Of a stretch of 64,000 bases of DNA, positions 1-10,145 are shown one piece after another. The stretch comes from Persicaria tinctoria. Taxonomy: Eukaryota > Streptophyta > Magnoliopsida > Caryophyllales > Polygonaceae. The stretch's first letter is position 1. The number at the start of each line of letters is the position of its first letter. A program made the position numbers and the translations under genes. The stretch is from positions 3,372,896 through 3,436,895 of the forward strand of contig JBANSL010000008.1 of the NCBI GenBank assembly GCA_037127255.1, given 5' to 3'. The notes under the pieces were generated by a model. The model made no database searches. It saw only the letters and a program-made list of their open reading frames with translations, and was not told the origin of the DNA.

Positions 1-1075
1 TTAACTATTAGAGATTTTAGCATCCCATTATTGGTCTAAAAGTGATATGTTTTACTTTTGTGATCACAATCTCTAATTTTGGCTCCTAACTAACTAAATC
101 ATGTTAAATTACGATTCAAATCCTCTGTCCTCAGTCCTATCATGTCCGTCTATTTCCTCGATCTATTTTTTTTAATTCTTTTATTTTCTTTTTGTTTTTA
201 ACTTGGAATTTGTAATGGAGAGGGGAGAGGGGAGAGGGGAGGGGGACGACGCCAAATTATAGAAAGAGACATGAAAAATCCCAATGGCATGGGTTTATAC
301 ATTCGTATAAGCGAACCCTAATCTGATGAGTGTTGGAGAAGCATTGTTTTATTGACAACCTGGTTGATCTGCGGGAAATATGAGTGCGGGAAACAGAAGA
401 GAAGCTTTTCAACCGACATTATGCATCAAAGACAAGAATTTGGATTTTCCACGAGTATCTCTAGACTTCTTTGATAGAAATGATCACGGTGAGACTGTCA
501 TTTTCCACCTCAATCTTAAAATGAAACCAACTCGATCTTAATTTATATATCCCCAATCAAAATAACATGAAGTCCTTGAACATCGACCATAAGCGCGCAG
601 AGATATTCCCACAACAAGAGCACAACATCGGCCATATGTCAATGCATCGTCATGTCTTGAGGCATGCTAGCCCATTAGACAGGGATCGAGAACGAACCCT
701 TCTGATAACTTCGACCATTATGATGCAGGGGTCACCACATCTACGAGCACGTTATATTAAATGTCATCCGATATATCCCAAACCTAGCTATAACCCTGGC
801 GTGATTCGATTCTAAAACCAATTGATAATAGAAAAAATATACAGTCCGCCAATTTATATATTAAGCTTATATTTTATTATATTTCTGTTGTAAGATAATT
901 ATAATTATCCTTTCATATCTTAAGTAGACGTAAACTTATGAGACATTTACTCGTAAAAAAAGATTCCAAAGTCCAGGGGAATGATAGTTTTATCAGAAAC
1001 CGTCTTAACTTGCCGGATGGACTAACAACGTACTTTTGCTTGCAAGCGGCCTATGGATCGATTCACAATTTAACC
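1..1075. other. AT-rich stretch with weak exon-like open frames
   Basis: No recognised gene. A GAGAGGG microsatellite lies at about 215-245. A short open frame from the ATG at 380 runs 36 codons to a good splice donor (CACG then GTGAGA, near 490). A second open frame of 82 codons (567-815) follows. Neither resembles a family I know. They could be exons of a small unknown gene, transposon debris or chance. Confidence 0.3.
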
Positions 1076-1189
1076 TATGAATGAAAACGTACACATTTAT
1101 GACTTATGTAAGATGCTGAATATTTCCTACATTGTCTGCGGATTAACACAATGTGAAATATCAATTTGTGTGGAAAGAAATGAAGTTGG

Positions 1190-1221
<32 letters not shown>

Positions 1222-2670
1222 GAGAGAGAAGCCAGATAAGGAAGATGTACAAATGTCGCTATCTCTTCCAACATGAAGAATATTTATTCAGTAACTGCAC
1301 TGTTTTATTTCACTAACTACTGTTGTTCTTTTCAATCTGTCGGCCCTTCCTTATTACGGAGTAATTTTTATTTTTTTATTTTATTTTTTTTATTGTGACT
1401 TTGCAATATAAATAATTTAAAGAAGCAATATTATGCGCCAATAGATTTTATTTTATTTTTGATCATCTTTAAAGAAGCAATATTGGAAGTTATTTCACTA
1501 TTTATTATTAGCTACTTTACATATGGTATTAGAGATAGGTTTGACTAGAGTTAGCCTGGGTTGGTTTGATTAGATTGTCAAAATAATTTAAATTTGAATC
1601 TCTAAACATGAAAGCTATCATCACAATTCAGCCATTAGAGTAACTTTTGTGATTAACAATAAGAACATTGATGGTATGGTTTGTGATTAAGTTAGACATT
1701 AAAGCTTAATATATTGTGTAATTTCTCAGGAATAGTTGGAAATGGAATATGGGTTGTCCCACATTGAATATATTAAGATATTATAAACAATATATAAGGT
1801 TGGTGAACTTCTTCTCTCATTGTCAATTGACTTTGAGATAAAACACATTTAAATTTATAATAAACGGCACGGTAGGAAAATTGAAAAGTGGTCCAAAAAT
1901 GGCATTTATTTACTCATCTCATCGACCCTCCTTCTATTCCTAACCTAGTCACCTTTTTTTATGAACCTACCATCATCACCAACTCCTTTCTATGAATTAA
2001 TACTACTACCTTTTTGCACCCAATAAATTAACAAAAAAAAAAAGTTTGTTTGCTTATAGTTCATTCAACCTTTTTGAACCCAACATATCAATATAAGGGT
2101 AGTGTGTAAATATTTTTTTTAATAATATAAACTTATTCAAAATAATTAAATGTAACCCCCGATGATATAGAGGATAAGTGGATAACTATTTATATGTCTC
2201 AAATTCTAACGCTAATAATGGAATCGTTAAAACTTATTAAGAAGCGTTACATATTCGAGGGGAGCCTCCTTTGAAGATTTTCCATTAGAGCATCCACAAT
2301 TATGAGTTTTGCTTATCTTATAACCTTCTCTCTCCTCCTATGAGGTAATTAACCTAATTGTTGGGGCAAAACCTTAAGGAAATGAATTATCTTGATGCGG
2401 ATCGAGAGGTAAAGAGTGCAAGCATTGAATTGGACCATATGCAAAAATTTATGCTTTATTTGTTTTTATGTTTTTTATTAAACAAATGATATTAGGATCG
2501 ATGGAACCTATACGATGGATATAGATAAATAAGAAAAGAGATAAATGCATGAGGTAAACACTCATTGTTGTGGAAAAAAATACGAAAATTTTAAAGACAG
2601 TGTGATAAATTAAAAAATTATTTTTAAAAAGTATATATGACTATATGAGATGTCAAAAATATTAGGAAGA
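1076..2670. other. Intergenic AT-rich DNA
   Basis: No gene seen. A poly-T/poly-A block lies at 1190-1220. The stretch 1729-1853 contains a CCCACATT motif, a TATATAAGG box and a CAATTGACTTTGAGA motif, the same order of motifs as in the TRIM LTR at 5708, so it may be an eroded LTR of a related family. Confidence 0.35.
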
Positions 2671-2673
2671 GAA

Positions 2674-2700
2674 ATATATATATATATATATATATATATA
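2674..2700. repeat. (AT)n microsatellite
   Basis: Uninterrupted AT dinucleotide run of about 27 bp. The open frame across it on the minus strand is an artefact of the repeat. Confidence 0.9.
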
Positions 2701-3399
2701 GAGTGAAGAGGTAGTGTTCTGGTTGTGTGGATGCTAATTGCCGTTTGGAAGGGGAAGACATACACATATGGATACAAATTAAATACAATTAGGATTATCA
2801 AAAAATTTTTTAATACAATTAGGAAAAAGGGTCAAATATTGGTCAATGAATAGAGAAATTTATATAAAGAGGCCTAAAATAAATAATAATTACATGTAGG
2901 AGAATTAATCAATTAATCAATCAATATGGAGATTAAATAACATCCCCATGCAATGCATGATATTCACTCATGTGAGGGTGAATAATTAGTAGTACCTTCC
3001 AAGAAGAATCCCAGCATATGTCTTTTCATTATAATTTATACATCATTGACAATGATAAACTTACATTTTGTATCTTTATCATAAAAGGTTAATTATATGT
3101 TATATTTCGACCACCTTCCATTAAGGAAATTGAATGAAAGAAAATGCCAATTATTCATTTTCAACCAAATAATTATATTTTCGGAAACTAATATATAGTA
3201 ATATGGATTAATTTTAAAGGCTTATAACATAAGTGATTAAAGACAGGGTGATTTAGGTAACTAGTCTATTTAGAACTTTCAATTAGCTAATTAGATAATA
3301 AACTTATTTAATTAGATTAGGTAGTCCATTCCCCAAATGGTGTATTAAAGTCAATGGTCAACTGTTTGACCAATGACCGGTCAACGTTGACAAATTCAT

Positions 3400-3960
3400 G
3401 TGGATTTTTTTTAAGTGATGACAATTTTTTGATGCTATTTTTTTTACCGTTTTGATTCCATTTTATTACTACATTTTATTTTCGCTTTGATTCCACTTTT
3501 TTAATGACATTTTTTACAAATCTTGATGACACTTTTTTAATTAATCAATTGTATATCGATATATTGTCATTGATTCTACTTTTTTTTCACCGATGACACA
3601 TCTGTGATTACAGTTCATTGATGCAATAATTTTTGGTGACATTTATATACAATTGATGACACAAGGGCATGCATAAAATGTGAGTAATTAAACTTCATTG
3701 ATGACATCTTATATTAATGACTTTTATTCATTGATGACATTTGTGATTACACTTCATCGATCTCAATCATTTGTGATGACATTGTTTGATGCCAATTTTC
3801 GAATTAAATGGTTTGATGACACGTTTTTAATGCCACTTTTTTTAAACGTTGAGGACAATTATTTTTTTTACCACTTTTCTATATGTTTTGATGCTACTTT
3901 TCTAATTTATTTGTTTGATGTCACTTTTTTAATCTAGGCGATTGTATATATATCAATAAC
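3400..3960. repeat. Degenerate short tandem repeats, TTGATGACA motif
   Basis: The motif TTGATGACATTT and close variants (GATGACAC, GATGCTAC, GATGCCAC) recur about twenty times at irregular 20-40 bp spacing, all in the same orientation. Dense short motifs like this are typical of subterminal regions of CACTA-type DNA transposons. I infer that this is one end of an element extending toward 6.7 kb. No terminal CACTA signature was found here. Confidence 0.5.
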
Positions 3961-4308
3961 ATTTTTTATTAAAAAAAACTATAATAATATATTTGTGTCC
4001 ACATACGCTTATACATGAAATACATGACATTGCACCCCCTTACAAAGCTTTGCACTCAATGTTCGGAAGCATTACACTAGAAGATCAAAGACAATAAAAA
4101 CACCAAAAAATGTCCAATACTTTGCACTCAATATTCATTTCCACCCAAAAAAATTCAACTAAAATAGACACTGATAAAAAGCAAAGCCAAAAGTAAGTTC
4201 ACCACAAGAGCTGATAATATAAGTTTACAAGTGCAAGCACAATAGGGAAACCAACACAGTCCACGTCGATGGGTAATGGTGTGAGTTATGTTCATCGAGC
4301 AATCATGT

Positions 4309-4680
4309 CTATACATCAGAGCATTCGTCGTAAGTTTTCACTCGCGGCATGGGTTGGGTTTTTTCAGCGTCTAAACGAACCTCTTGGAGCACGTCACTAT
4401 CATTCATCAGCTTATCCAACATGACATTCATGTCGACTGGTTGCCCATTTTTAGTCAGCTTACGAACTGTGCCCTTGACTTGTTCTCTTGAGAACCCCAT
4501 GCTGGTAACCTTGTCGATCACATCGTCTATTGGAACCCTTTTCCACTTCCACTCGAACTGCCTCCCCCACCGACAGCAGCAGCAGTAGGAATCGCCTGTG
4601 GCAGGACCCTTGCGATTGGAATCTACGGATAGTTGCCTCCGCTGCCAGAAGAATGAAGTGGAAGTGCACATATGAGAGCC
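4309..4680 (-). pseudogene. DUF1421/UBA-like domain gene fragment (broken)
   Basis: The minus strand encodes VPIDDVIDKVTSMGFSREQ followed by a GTVRKLTKNGQPVD-type segment and LDKLMND. This is the UBA-like C-terminal domain of plant DUF1421 proteins, which are poorly characterised and possibly ubiquitin-binding. Upstream, the expected Gly/Ser-rich linker (SGSGGNYP, then AVGGGGSSSGSG) is in a different frame and holds a TAG stop, so a 1-base frameshift and a nonsense codon break the gene. An acceptor-like ATTCAG precedes the segment at about 4681, suggesting a genomic last exon rather than a processed copy. The C-terminal tail differs from the family's usual ending. It lies between a tandem-repeat block (3.4-4.0 kb) and a GC-rich block (6.3-6.7 kb), so it was probably captured by a DNA transposon. 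Confidence 0.75.
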
Positions 4681-4681
4681 C

Positions 4682-5702
4682 TGAATGTAATTATATAAAA
4701 AATAACTGCACAGTTGAGCAAAAACAAGTTAAACAAGTACATCTCTAACCAAAATTTTAAAAACAAAATATGAATTACAGCTAAAATCACCACAAAACCG
4801 TAACAACCAATTGTGCAATCTATCTTTTGATTGAGAAATAGATTTATAGATGTGAGGGAGATGTCAAAAGAGAATGAAAAAAATGTGTATTGGAATCGGC
4901 CTCAACGACCCCCAACACATTCAGAGAATTGTCACTGGGTTATTCAAGAGCCCTTTCACTTCTACTGTTTATCTTTAACTTCAATTAGGCTCCTTCCTCT
5001 TTCCGAGCTTTCCTTGTCTACATCATTAAATCAAATTAAGCATTGTTGCATAGTAACTTTAACTACGAGATCATTAGAAGGAAGGTTGGGTGTTTCTTCA
5101 AGTGATTCTCACCCCCACACTTCTCACAGAGAGAGCCAACGTTGCATTTGAGGTAGAATCGATCACACATTTTTGGTGGATGAGGGTGGTCCAGGGAAAC
5201 CTAATTTCAAGGAATTGAAAAGCCTAATTGAAATCGCAAAAGAAGTAAACGAATTTGAAGGAATTGAAGCCTAATTGAAGTCACAAAAGGAGTTTAACCT
5301 TACAAGATAAACAGCAGAAGCAGAGGACTCTTGAATAACCCACAATTTTCTGGCTCACAGATGTGTTGGATTGTTGAGTCCGACAATTGAAGTCACAAAA
5401 GGAATAAACGACGACGACAAACTAGAACTAGTGAACTGGAGGGATCCAAAATACAAAAGAGCTAAAAAGCCTGTTAATGGTGGGAGAATTCAACAGACCG
5501 CAAACACACCGACAGTCACACAACAGTCTACAGTGAGATCGAAAATTCGACAGACAACAACAGGACTTAACTTCAGTGATGATTTTTTGCAATTACCCTA
5601 GCCTATTGCAGAGAAGTGAGATCGAAAACCCTAGCCTATTGAAATCAAAATTCAGCAAAGACGACAAACTTATGAGCATAAATATGGATTCAAACACCAA
5701 TC
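4682..5702. other. Non-coding DNA, probably inside the same transposon
   Basis: No recognisable protein. Imperfect repeats of a GAAGCCTAATTGAAGTC-like unit occur at about 5210-5290 and again near 5385. The 106-codon plus-strand open frame at 4831-5151 shows no domain and is probably chance. Confidence 0.4.
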
Positions 5703-5707
5703 ATTAC

Positions 5708-6164
5708 TGTTAGAGATGTGAATGAGACCAAAGTGTCCCACATCGGAAAGTTGAACATATCAAGCCCTAGTATTTGAGTCGGTGGGCTACTCCTTCTATT
5801 GCCAATTGGTTTTAGAATGGAACCTCACTCGGCTTGTGTGCTCGGCTACTAGTGCATGCGCGCCTATGCACACGACCCCAGTCATCGGTCCGAGTCGGAC
5901 TTTGATATGGTATCAGAGCGGTTAGCCTAACGGCCCGTGTCGATCCTAGTCTGGGTTACACAGTTGTCCAAGTCTCAACTAGATGGTCATTCCTAGACAT
6001 CGGAAAATTGAACATATCAAGCCATAGTATATGAGTCGGTGGACTACTCCTTCTATTGCCAATTGGTTTTAGAATGGAACCTCACTCGGCTTGTGTGCTC
6101 GGCTACTAGCGCATGTGCGCTTGTGCACACGACCCCAGTCATCGGTCCGAGTCGGACTTTGATA
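5708..6164 (+). mobile_element. TRIM-type miniature LTR retrotransposon with 5-bp TSD
   Basis: LTR1 spans 5708-5907 (200 bp, starts TGTTAGAG, ends TTTGATA). It is followed directly by TGGTATCAGAGC (5908-5919), the initiator tRNA-Met primer-binding site of Copia and TRIM elements. A second LTR copy spans 5997-6164 and lacks the first 32 bp of LTR1. The 5-bp sequence ATTAC flanks the whole element (5703-5707 and 6165-6169), which is direct evidence of integration. The internal region is under 90 bp and has no coding capacity. The polypurine tract and the 5' end of the 3' LTR have been lost. Confidence 0.88.
5908..5919 (+). other. Primer-binding site, tRNA-iMet type
   Basis: TGGTATCAGAGC begins immediately after the 5' LTR of the TRIM. 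It is complementary to the 3' end of plant initiator tRNA-Met. Confidence 0.85.
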
Positions 6165-6169
6165 ATTAC

Positions 6170-6760
6170 TGATGCCAAATCAAATTGAGGAGATAAACAA
6201 ACAAAAACTGAAATGGAAGCTCAAGGCAAACAATTAATCCCCAATTTTCATTTCAAAACCCTATCTATCGAATCAATTAAGCAATTCAAACAATTAATCG
6301 AAGAAGAAGAGGAGGAGAAGAACATGACCTTGAAGCTACAAGGGAGGAGCGAGCGACATCGAAATCGGGGAGGTTGAGCTTGGCTTCGTCTGGCAACAGA
6401 AATCGGGGGAGGATGGGTCCGGATTCGTCCTCACAGGTGAGCGGAGGAAACTAGAAGTGCCATGTGATGGCATCGACGACAAGGAGGAGCCGGATTTTCA
6501 TCTGGGACTCCTCGTCGGCATCAGCAATTGTGAGATCTGAGATGAGAAGTATGAACAGCGGGATCGAGAAAGGGGAAGCATGAGAGATAGAGAGCGAGGG
6601 GAGGCTGATCGGGGGGGGGGGGGAGAGCAAGGGAGGCAGATTGAAGGTTGAGAGAGAGGAGGTCGAAAATCGCCGGAAGGGAGCGGGGTACAGAGCAACA
6701 TCGCCAGGAGGAAGATGAAGCGGAGAGGAGGGCGGAGTTCTCTAACCTAAAAAAACATCC
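6170..6760. other. GC-rich, purine-rich segment, possible transposon promoter or leader
   Basis: Composition changes sharply to G-rich DNA with repeated GGGAGG, GCGAGCGACATCG and a poly-G run at about 6611-6622. The minus-strand open frames are low-complexity and not credible proteins. The block resembles the one at 62.57-62.88 kb, which also lies upstream of an exon-like open frame on the minus strand. I infer a promoter or first-exon region of a transposon-borne transcription unit reading leftward. Confidence 0.35.
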
Positions 6761-7264
6761 AGTAAATGTTATAAGCCCTAAAAAAACTTTTTAATTAGTT
6801 AATTAATGACCTAATTAAAACCTCCTAAATGTACAAAAACGTAAATTTTCCCTTAAAGATACTGCATTTTTTGTTTGAATATATACATTAACGTGTCCAT
6901 TATACAACTTATTAATTAAAATATTTATTAGTGCTTATTTGATTTGCAACAAAGTTATCATATATATATTCAATATATTACAAAAAATAGGGTGAAACAT
7001 ATATGCATGATTTTTATTTATCAAGAAGTCCAGTAAGTTATCTTTTTAAAAATTATCTTTTTCTGAAATGTTGGAATTGTTATTAGGAGAATTTAATAAA
7101 AATTTCATCTCCTACTAGTTTACCTTTTTTTTTGGGTTTAATCTCCACTAGTTTACTACAATATCATTTTTCACCATCATATTATCAAATATCTTATAGG
7201 TAGTGCTCGTGTTTTTCAAAGATCTCTCATAAAATGAGGGGAATGTTATTAATCCACACTACTT
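6761..7264. other. Intergenic AT-rich DNA
   Basis: No gene, repeat boundary or RNA recognised. Confidence 0.5.
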
Positions 7265-7800
7265 CAAGAGAAGTCTAATTCCGCTTATGGGTTTCTTCTT
7301 CAATTCTTCTCCGATTTATTGGTTTTGTAATGAAAAGTATAGGGTTTTGTGACCTCTTCAACCTTCTCTCCGTTCAGTAGGATTTTCGTGGCCCAAGCAC
7401 TTATTTGTTGGGGAGAAACTAATCCAATTCGGAGTTGCTGATGTTTATACTGATCTATCATAAAAGAAAGATTTGAATTCATTCCAATTAAACTTCCATC
7501 CTATTAATCTGCAAGTTCTTCTCAGATACAAGGAAACGATTCAGTTTCAGAGCCAAAGATCGTAGTTCTCGAACGAGCAATAAAAAAGATTCTGGAGCAT
7601 CATCGGGGTTAGGTAGGTATTGTCCCTCCAATGATCGTAGTACCAAGTACCTCTTGGCGGGCTCTAATATGATCAGATTTATAAGTAAGCATCTCTTATA
7701 AAATATGAGCAGCACCAAATCCTTCGAGAGCCCAAACCTCCATTTCTCCTACTCGCTACCCATTGCCCCCCGTGCTTGTTGACCCTTACTCTAAGGATTG
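7265..7800 (-). pseudogene. Nuclear plastid DNA insertion: rpoB 3' end and rpoC1 5' end
   Basis: On the minus strand, 7760-7488 encodes the C-terminus of plastid RNA polymerase beta subunit ([30 protein letters not shown]). It is followed after a short gap by the start of rpoC1 at about 7469 ([26 protein letters not shown]). The gene order and close spacing are those of the plastid rpoB-rpoC1-rpoC2 operon, so this is a transferred plastid fragment (NUPT), not two separate copies. The rpoB part has an in-frame TAA, missense changes and a frameshift before DAPESF, and rpoC1 degrades after about 55 codons. Homology extends rightward to about 7800 (sequence before the WALEGFG segment). It is non-functional in the nucleus. 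Confidence 0.93.
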
Positions 7801-8224
7801 TTGTGTAACAAGTGCATAATTTCCACTAGATCAATATTTGCAGTACGTCTTTCCTTTGCCTTCATCGATTTCATTCCGTTGATCTTGTTTGTTGGGATCA
7901 CTTGGGTCTTTTTTTTTTTTTTTAAAAAAAACTTGGTTGTTTTTGGTATTTACTTGACTCTTTCTGGTTGTATCATGACAGATAGTCTGTCAGTCGTATC
8001 TCTTCACTCTCTCAAATTTCCAGACAAATGTGTTGTGTTTTTTTAAAACGGAAAAAATTCGACGCACCAGACATATTTGGTGGGTCGAGGGACCTAAAAT
8101 ACCGGCTACGGTGCAACGATATTATTGTTCTAAAAAAAAAGGCTCTTTTTCAATACTTAACGTGAATTTACCTCAATATTATTCTCCTAAAAAATTCTTT
8201 ATAAATTTTATTATAATAAAAGTA
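7801..8224. other. Intergenic DNA
   Basis: No gene recognised. It holds homopolymer tracts at 7910-7930 and 8131-8140. Confidence 0.5.
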
Positions 8225-8704
8225 CGGGAAAGCTAAATACACCGCTAATTTTTACTGGATACACTGCTAAGCTACGCAACCCCATGCGGACCGAGCTACG
8301 CAACGAGATGCGGACCTCTCCGGACATCTTGCCAAACACGCCCTAAAAGACCCTCGACAAAACGTCCACAAGACATTGCGGAAAGAGGTCCGCATTAGGA
8401 TGCGGAGTCCCTACCTATACGTAAAAAAAAAAAAAATCAAAAAGCTACCCATGTTGTTACGTAACTTTTCACCCTTTGCAAATCCAGTATATTCGGTCAC
8501 CAGTTTGGAATTAGGCAATATAGCAGTGATAATACCTGATTGAGGAAGAACAAAAAGGTACGCATTTTGCTGCGTAACTGTTTTTTTTAAGCCTGTTTGG
8601 CACGACGTCCAAAGCATTCCGCAATCGGATGCGGATTTAACTCCGCAATTTCTTGCGGATATTAGCTGTGTATCCAGTAAAAATTAGGGGTGTATTTAAC
8701 AACC
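8225..8704. mobile_element. Non-autonomous DNA transposon with about 45-bp terminal inverted repeats
   Basis: The left end GGGAAAGCTAAATACACC continues into CTAATTTTTACTGGATACAC. The right end reads as the near-perfect reverse complement (CCAGTAAAAATTAG, then GTGTATTTAACAACCC). The interior has repeated GC-rich ATGCGGA and GCGGA motifs and no coding capacity. I could not find a clean target-site duplication, so the superfamily is uncertain. Mutator-like is the best guess from TIR length. Confidence 0.65.
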
Positions 8705-9419
8705 CAAATATCTACATGAAATTAAATTAGAATCGGTTAACAAGTTGAGCTTCGCTTTTAAATATTAGACGCAATCCCTCCACAAAAAGGCTCGACCCTC
8801 AAATAGAGCAAAAATAGAACATGATCCAAGAATCTCGTAATATGGGTGGGACGATAAAATAAACATTTCAAAAACATCACAAATACATACCATATGACTT
8901 AATATATATGTACAATTTTGCTTACCGCTGTTTATGAAAAACAACGGCAAAAGAATAATTAGATTCTCAAATGTTCATTTAAAATTGTTTAAATTCCTGC
9001 CTCTTCTGTGTTATTTGTGGAGTGCTGATTTTTTTCCCGGTAGGTGGAGTTGTTAGAACTAGGGTTGTGCATCGGTTTAAAACATATCCAAACCGAATCA
9101 AAACCGAAAATCAGGTTTATATTATGTGAAGGTCAACTCTAAACTAATGAAGTCAAATTGCTATAAAATAATCTGATTTTTTTTTACCGGACATAGGATA
9201 AATATTTTGACTTGGAATCCTTCTAAATACATCCAGGTTAACCATTTTTAAAATAAATATTAGAATTCACCCATATTATTTATAAAAAAAAAAACAGTTT
9301 TTCAATTAGATAACTTTTTAATCTATCCCAGGAGGCCAGGACATAAGATCATATATAGTATACAAACCCTAATTCCATATTAAAAATAAATAAATAAAAT
9401 CCACCAATACTACTAATTA
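8705..9419. other. Intergenic AT-rich DNA with a transposon-end fragment
   Basis: No gene. AGGGTTGTGCATCGGTTT at about 9061 followed by repeated AACCGAA resembles one end of a plant hAT-type MITE, but no matching second end was seen. Confidence 0.4.
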
Positions 9420-9652
9420 CTCCCTCCGTTTCAAAATACATGGGCTTTTGGTTTTCGACACGCTTTTTAATGAGCAAAAAACTCTATAAAATATTATTTT
9501 TTAGTTAATTTTTTTTATATAATTTGATACTTATTACTAATAAGTGTCGAATTATATAAAAAATTTAATTAAAAAAATAATATTTCATAGAGTTTTCCGC
9601 TTCTTAAAAAAATGTGTTAAAAAAAAAACCATGTATTTTGAAACGGAGGTAG
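9420..9652. mobile_element. Stowaway-like MITE with TA TSD
   Basis: CTCCCTCCGTTTCAAAATACATG at the left is mirrored by CATGTATTTTGAAACGGAGG at the right, and TA dinucleotides flank both ends (9418-9419 and 9653-9654). The whole 233-bp element is a long AT-rich fold-back, as expected for Tc1/mariner-derived Stowaway elements. It lies about 0.5 kb upstream of the Aux/IAA TATA box and could affect its promoter. Confidence 0.88.
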
Positions 9653-9887
9653 TATTAACAATCTTATCCCAAAATATGGTTTCACCCTAAAAAGATATTA
9701 AAACAGTACAAGTAGGAAAACTCATGGTAATCTGTAAATTTGGGGCCACACCCCTATTAATCATTTCACTCATCCATCCTTTTATTTAGTCCCGCCATTT
9801 ATAGATCACCACACCACCAAGTTCATCTTCGTCATCCCCATCGTCACTATCTCCAGCGCCTAACCCTCATCAACGCTCCACATCCTT

Positions 9888-9895
9888 CCACGTGG
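9888..9895 (+). promoter_or_regulatory. G-box (CCACGTGG) upstream of Aux/IAA
   Basis: A palindromic CACGTG core lies about 90 bp upstream of the TATA box. G-boxes bind bHLH (for example PIF) and bZIP factors. Binding here is an inference from the motif. No perfect TGTCTC auxin response element was noticed in the 480 bp before the start codon. Confidence 0.5.
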
Positions 9896-9976
9896 CCCCA
9901 TCCTGGCTGTCCATTCTCCCATTAAACTATCACTCCATCTCTTCCTCTCTTCATCGTAGACTCATAGTGTTGAAGC

Positions 9977-9983
9977 TATAAAA
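9977..9983 (+). promoter_or_regulatory. TATA box of the Aux/IAA gene
   Basis: TATAAAA lies 163 bp upstream of the ATG, followed by a CT-rich stretch typical of plant transcription starts. It implies a 5' UTR of roughly 130 bases. Confidence 0.6.
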
Positions 9984-10145
9984 CTACACACTTTTTTTTA
10001 TATACCTCTCCCTCTTTTTCTTTTCTTGGAAAAAGGAAAAACTCTTGATAGCTAAAAGCATATATTGTGTTAACTAAAACAAAGAGCAATCCATAGGAAT
10101 CATCAATTCAAGAGTTTCGGTATCGATACTTAGTGGATCGATCAA

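Noticed and set aside
355..372. ACCTGGTTGATCTGC resembles the first bases of 18S rRNA
   Set aside because: About 15 bases match with one base missing and no rRNA follows, so it is chance.
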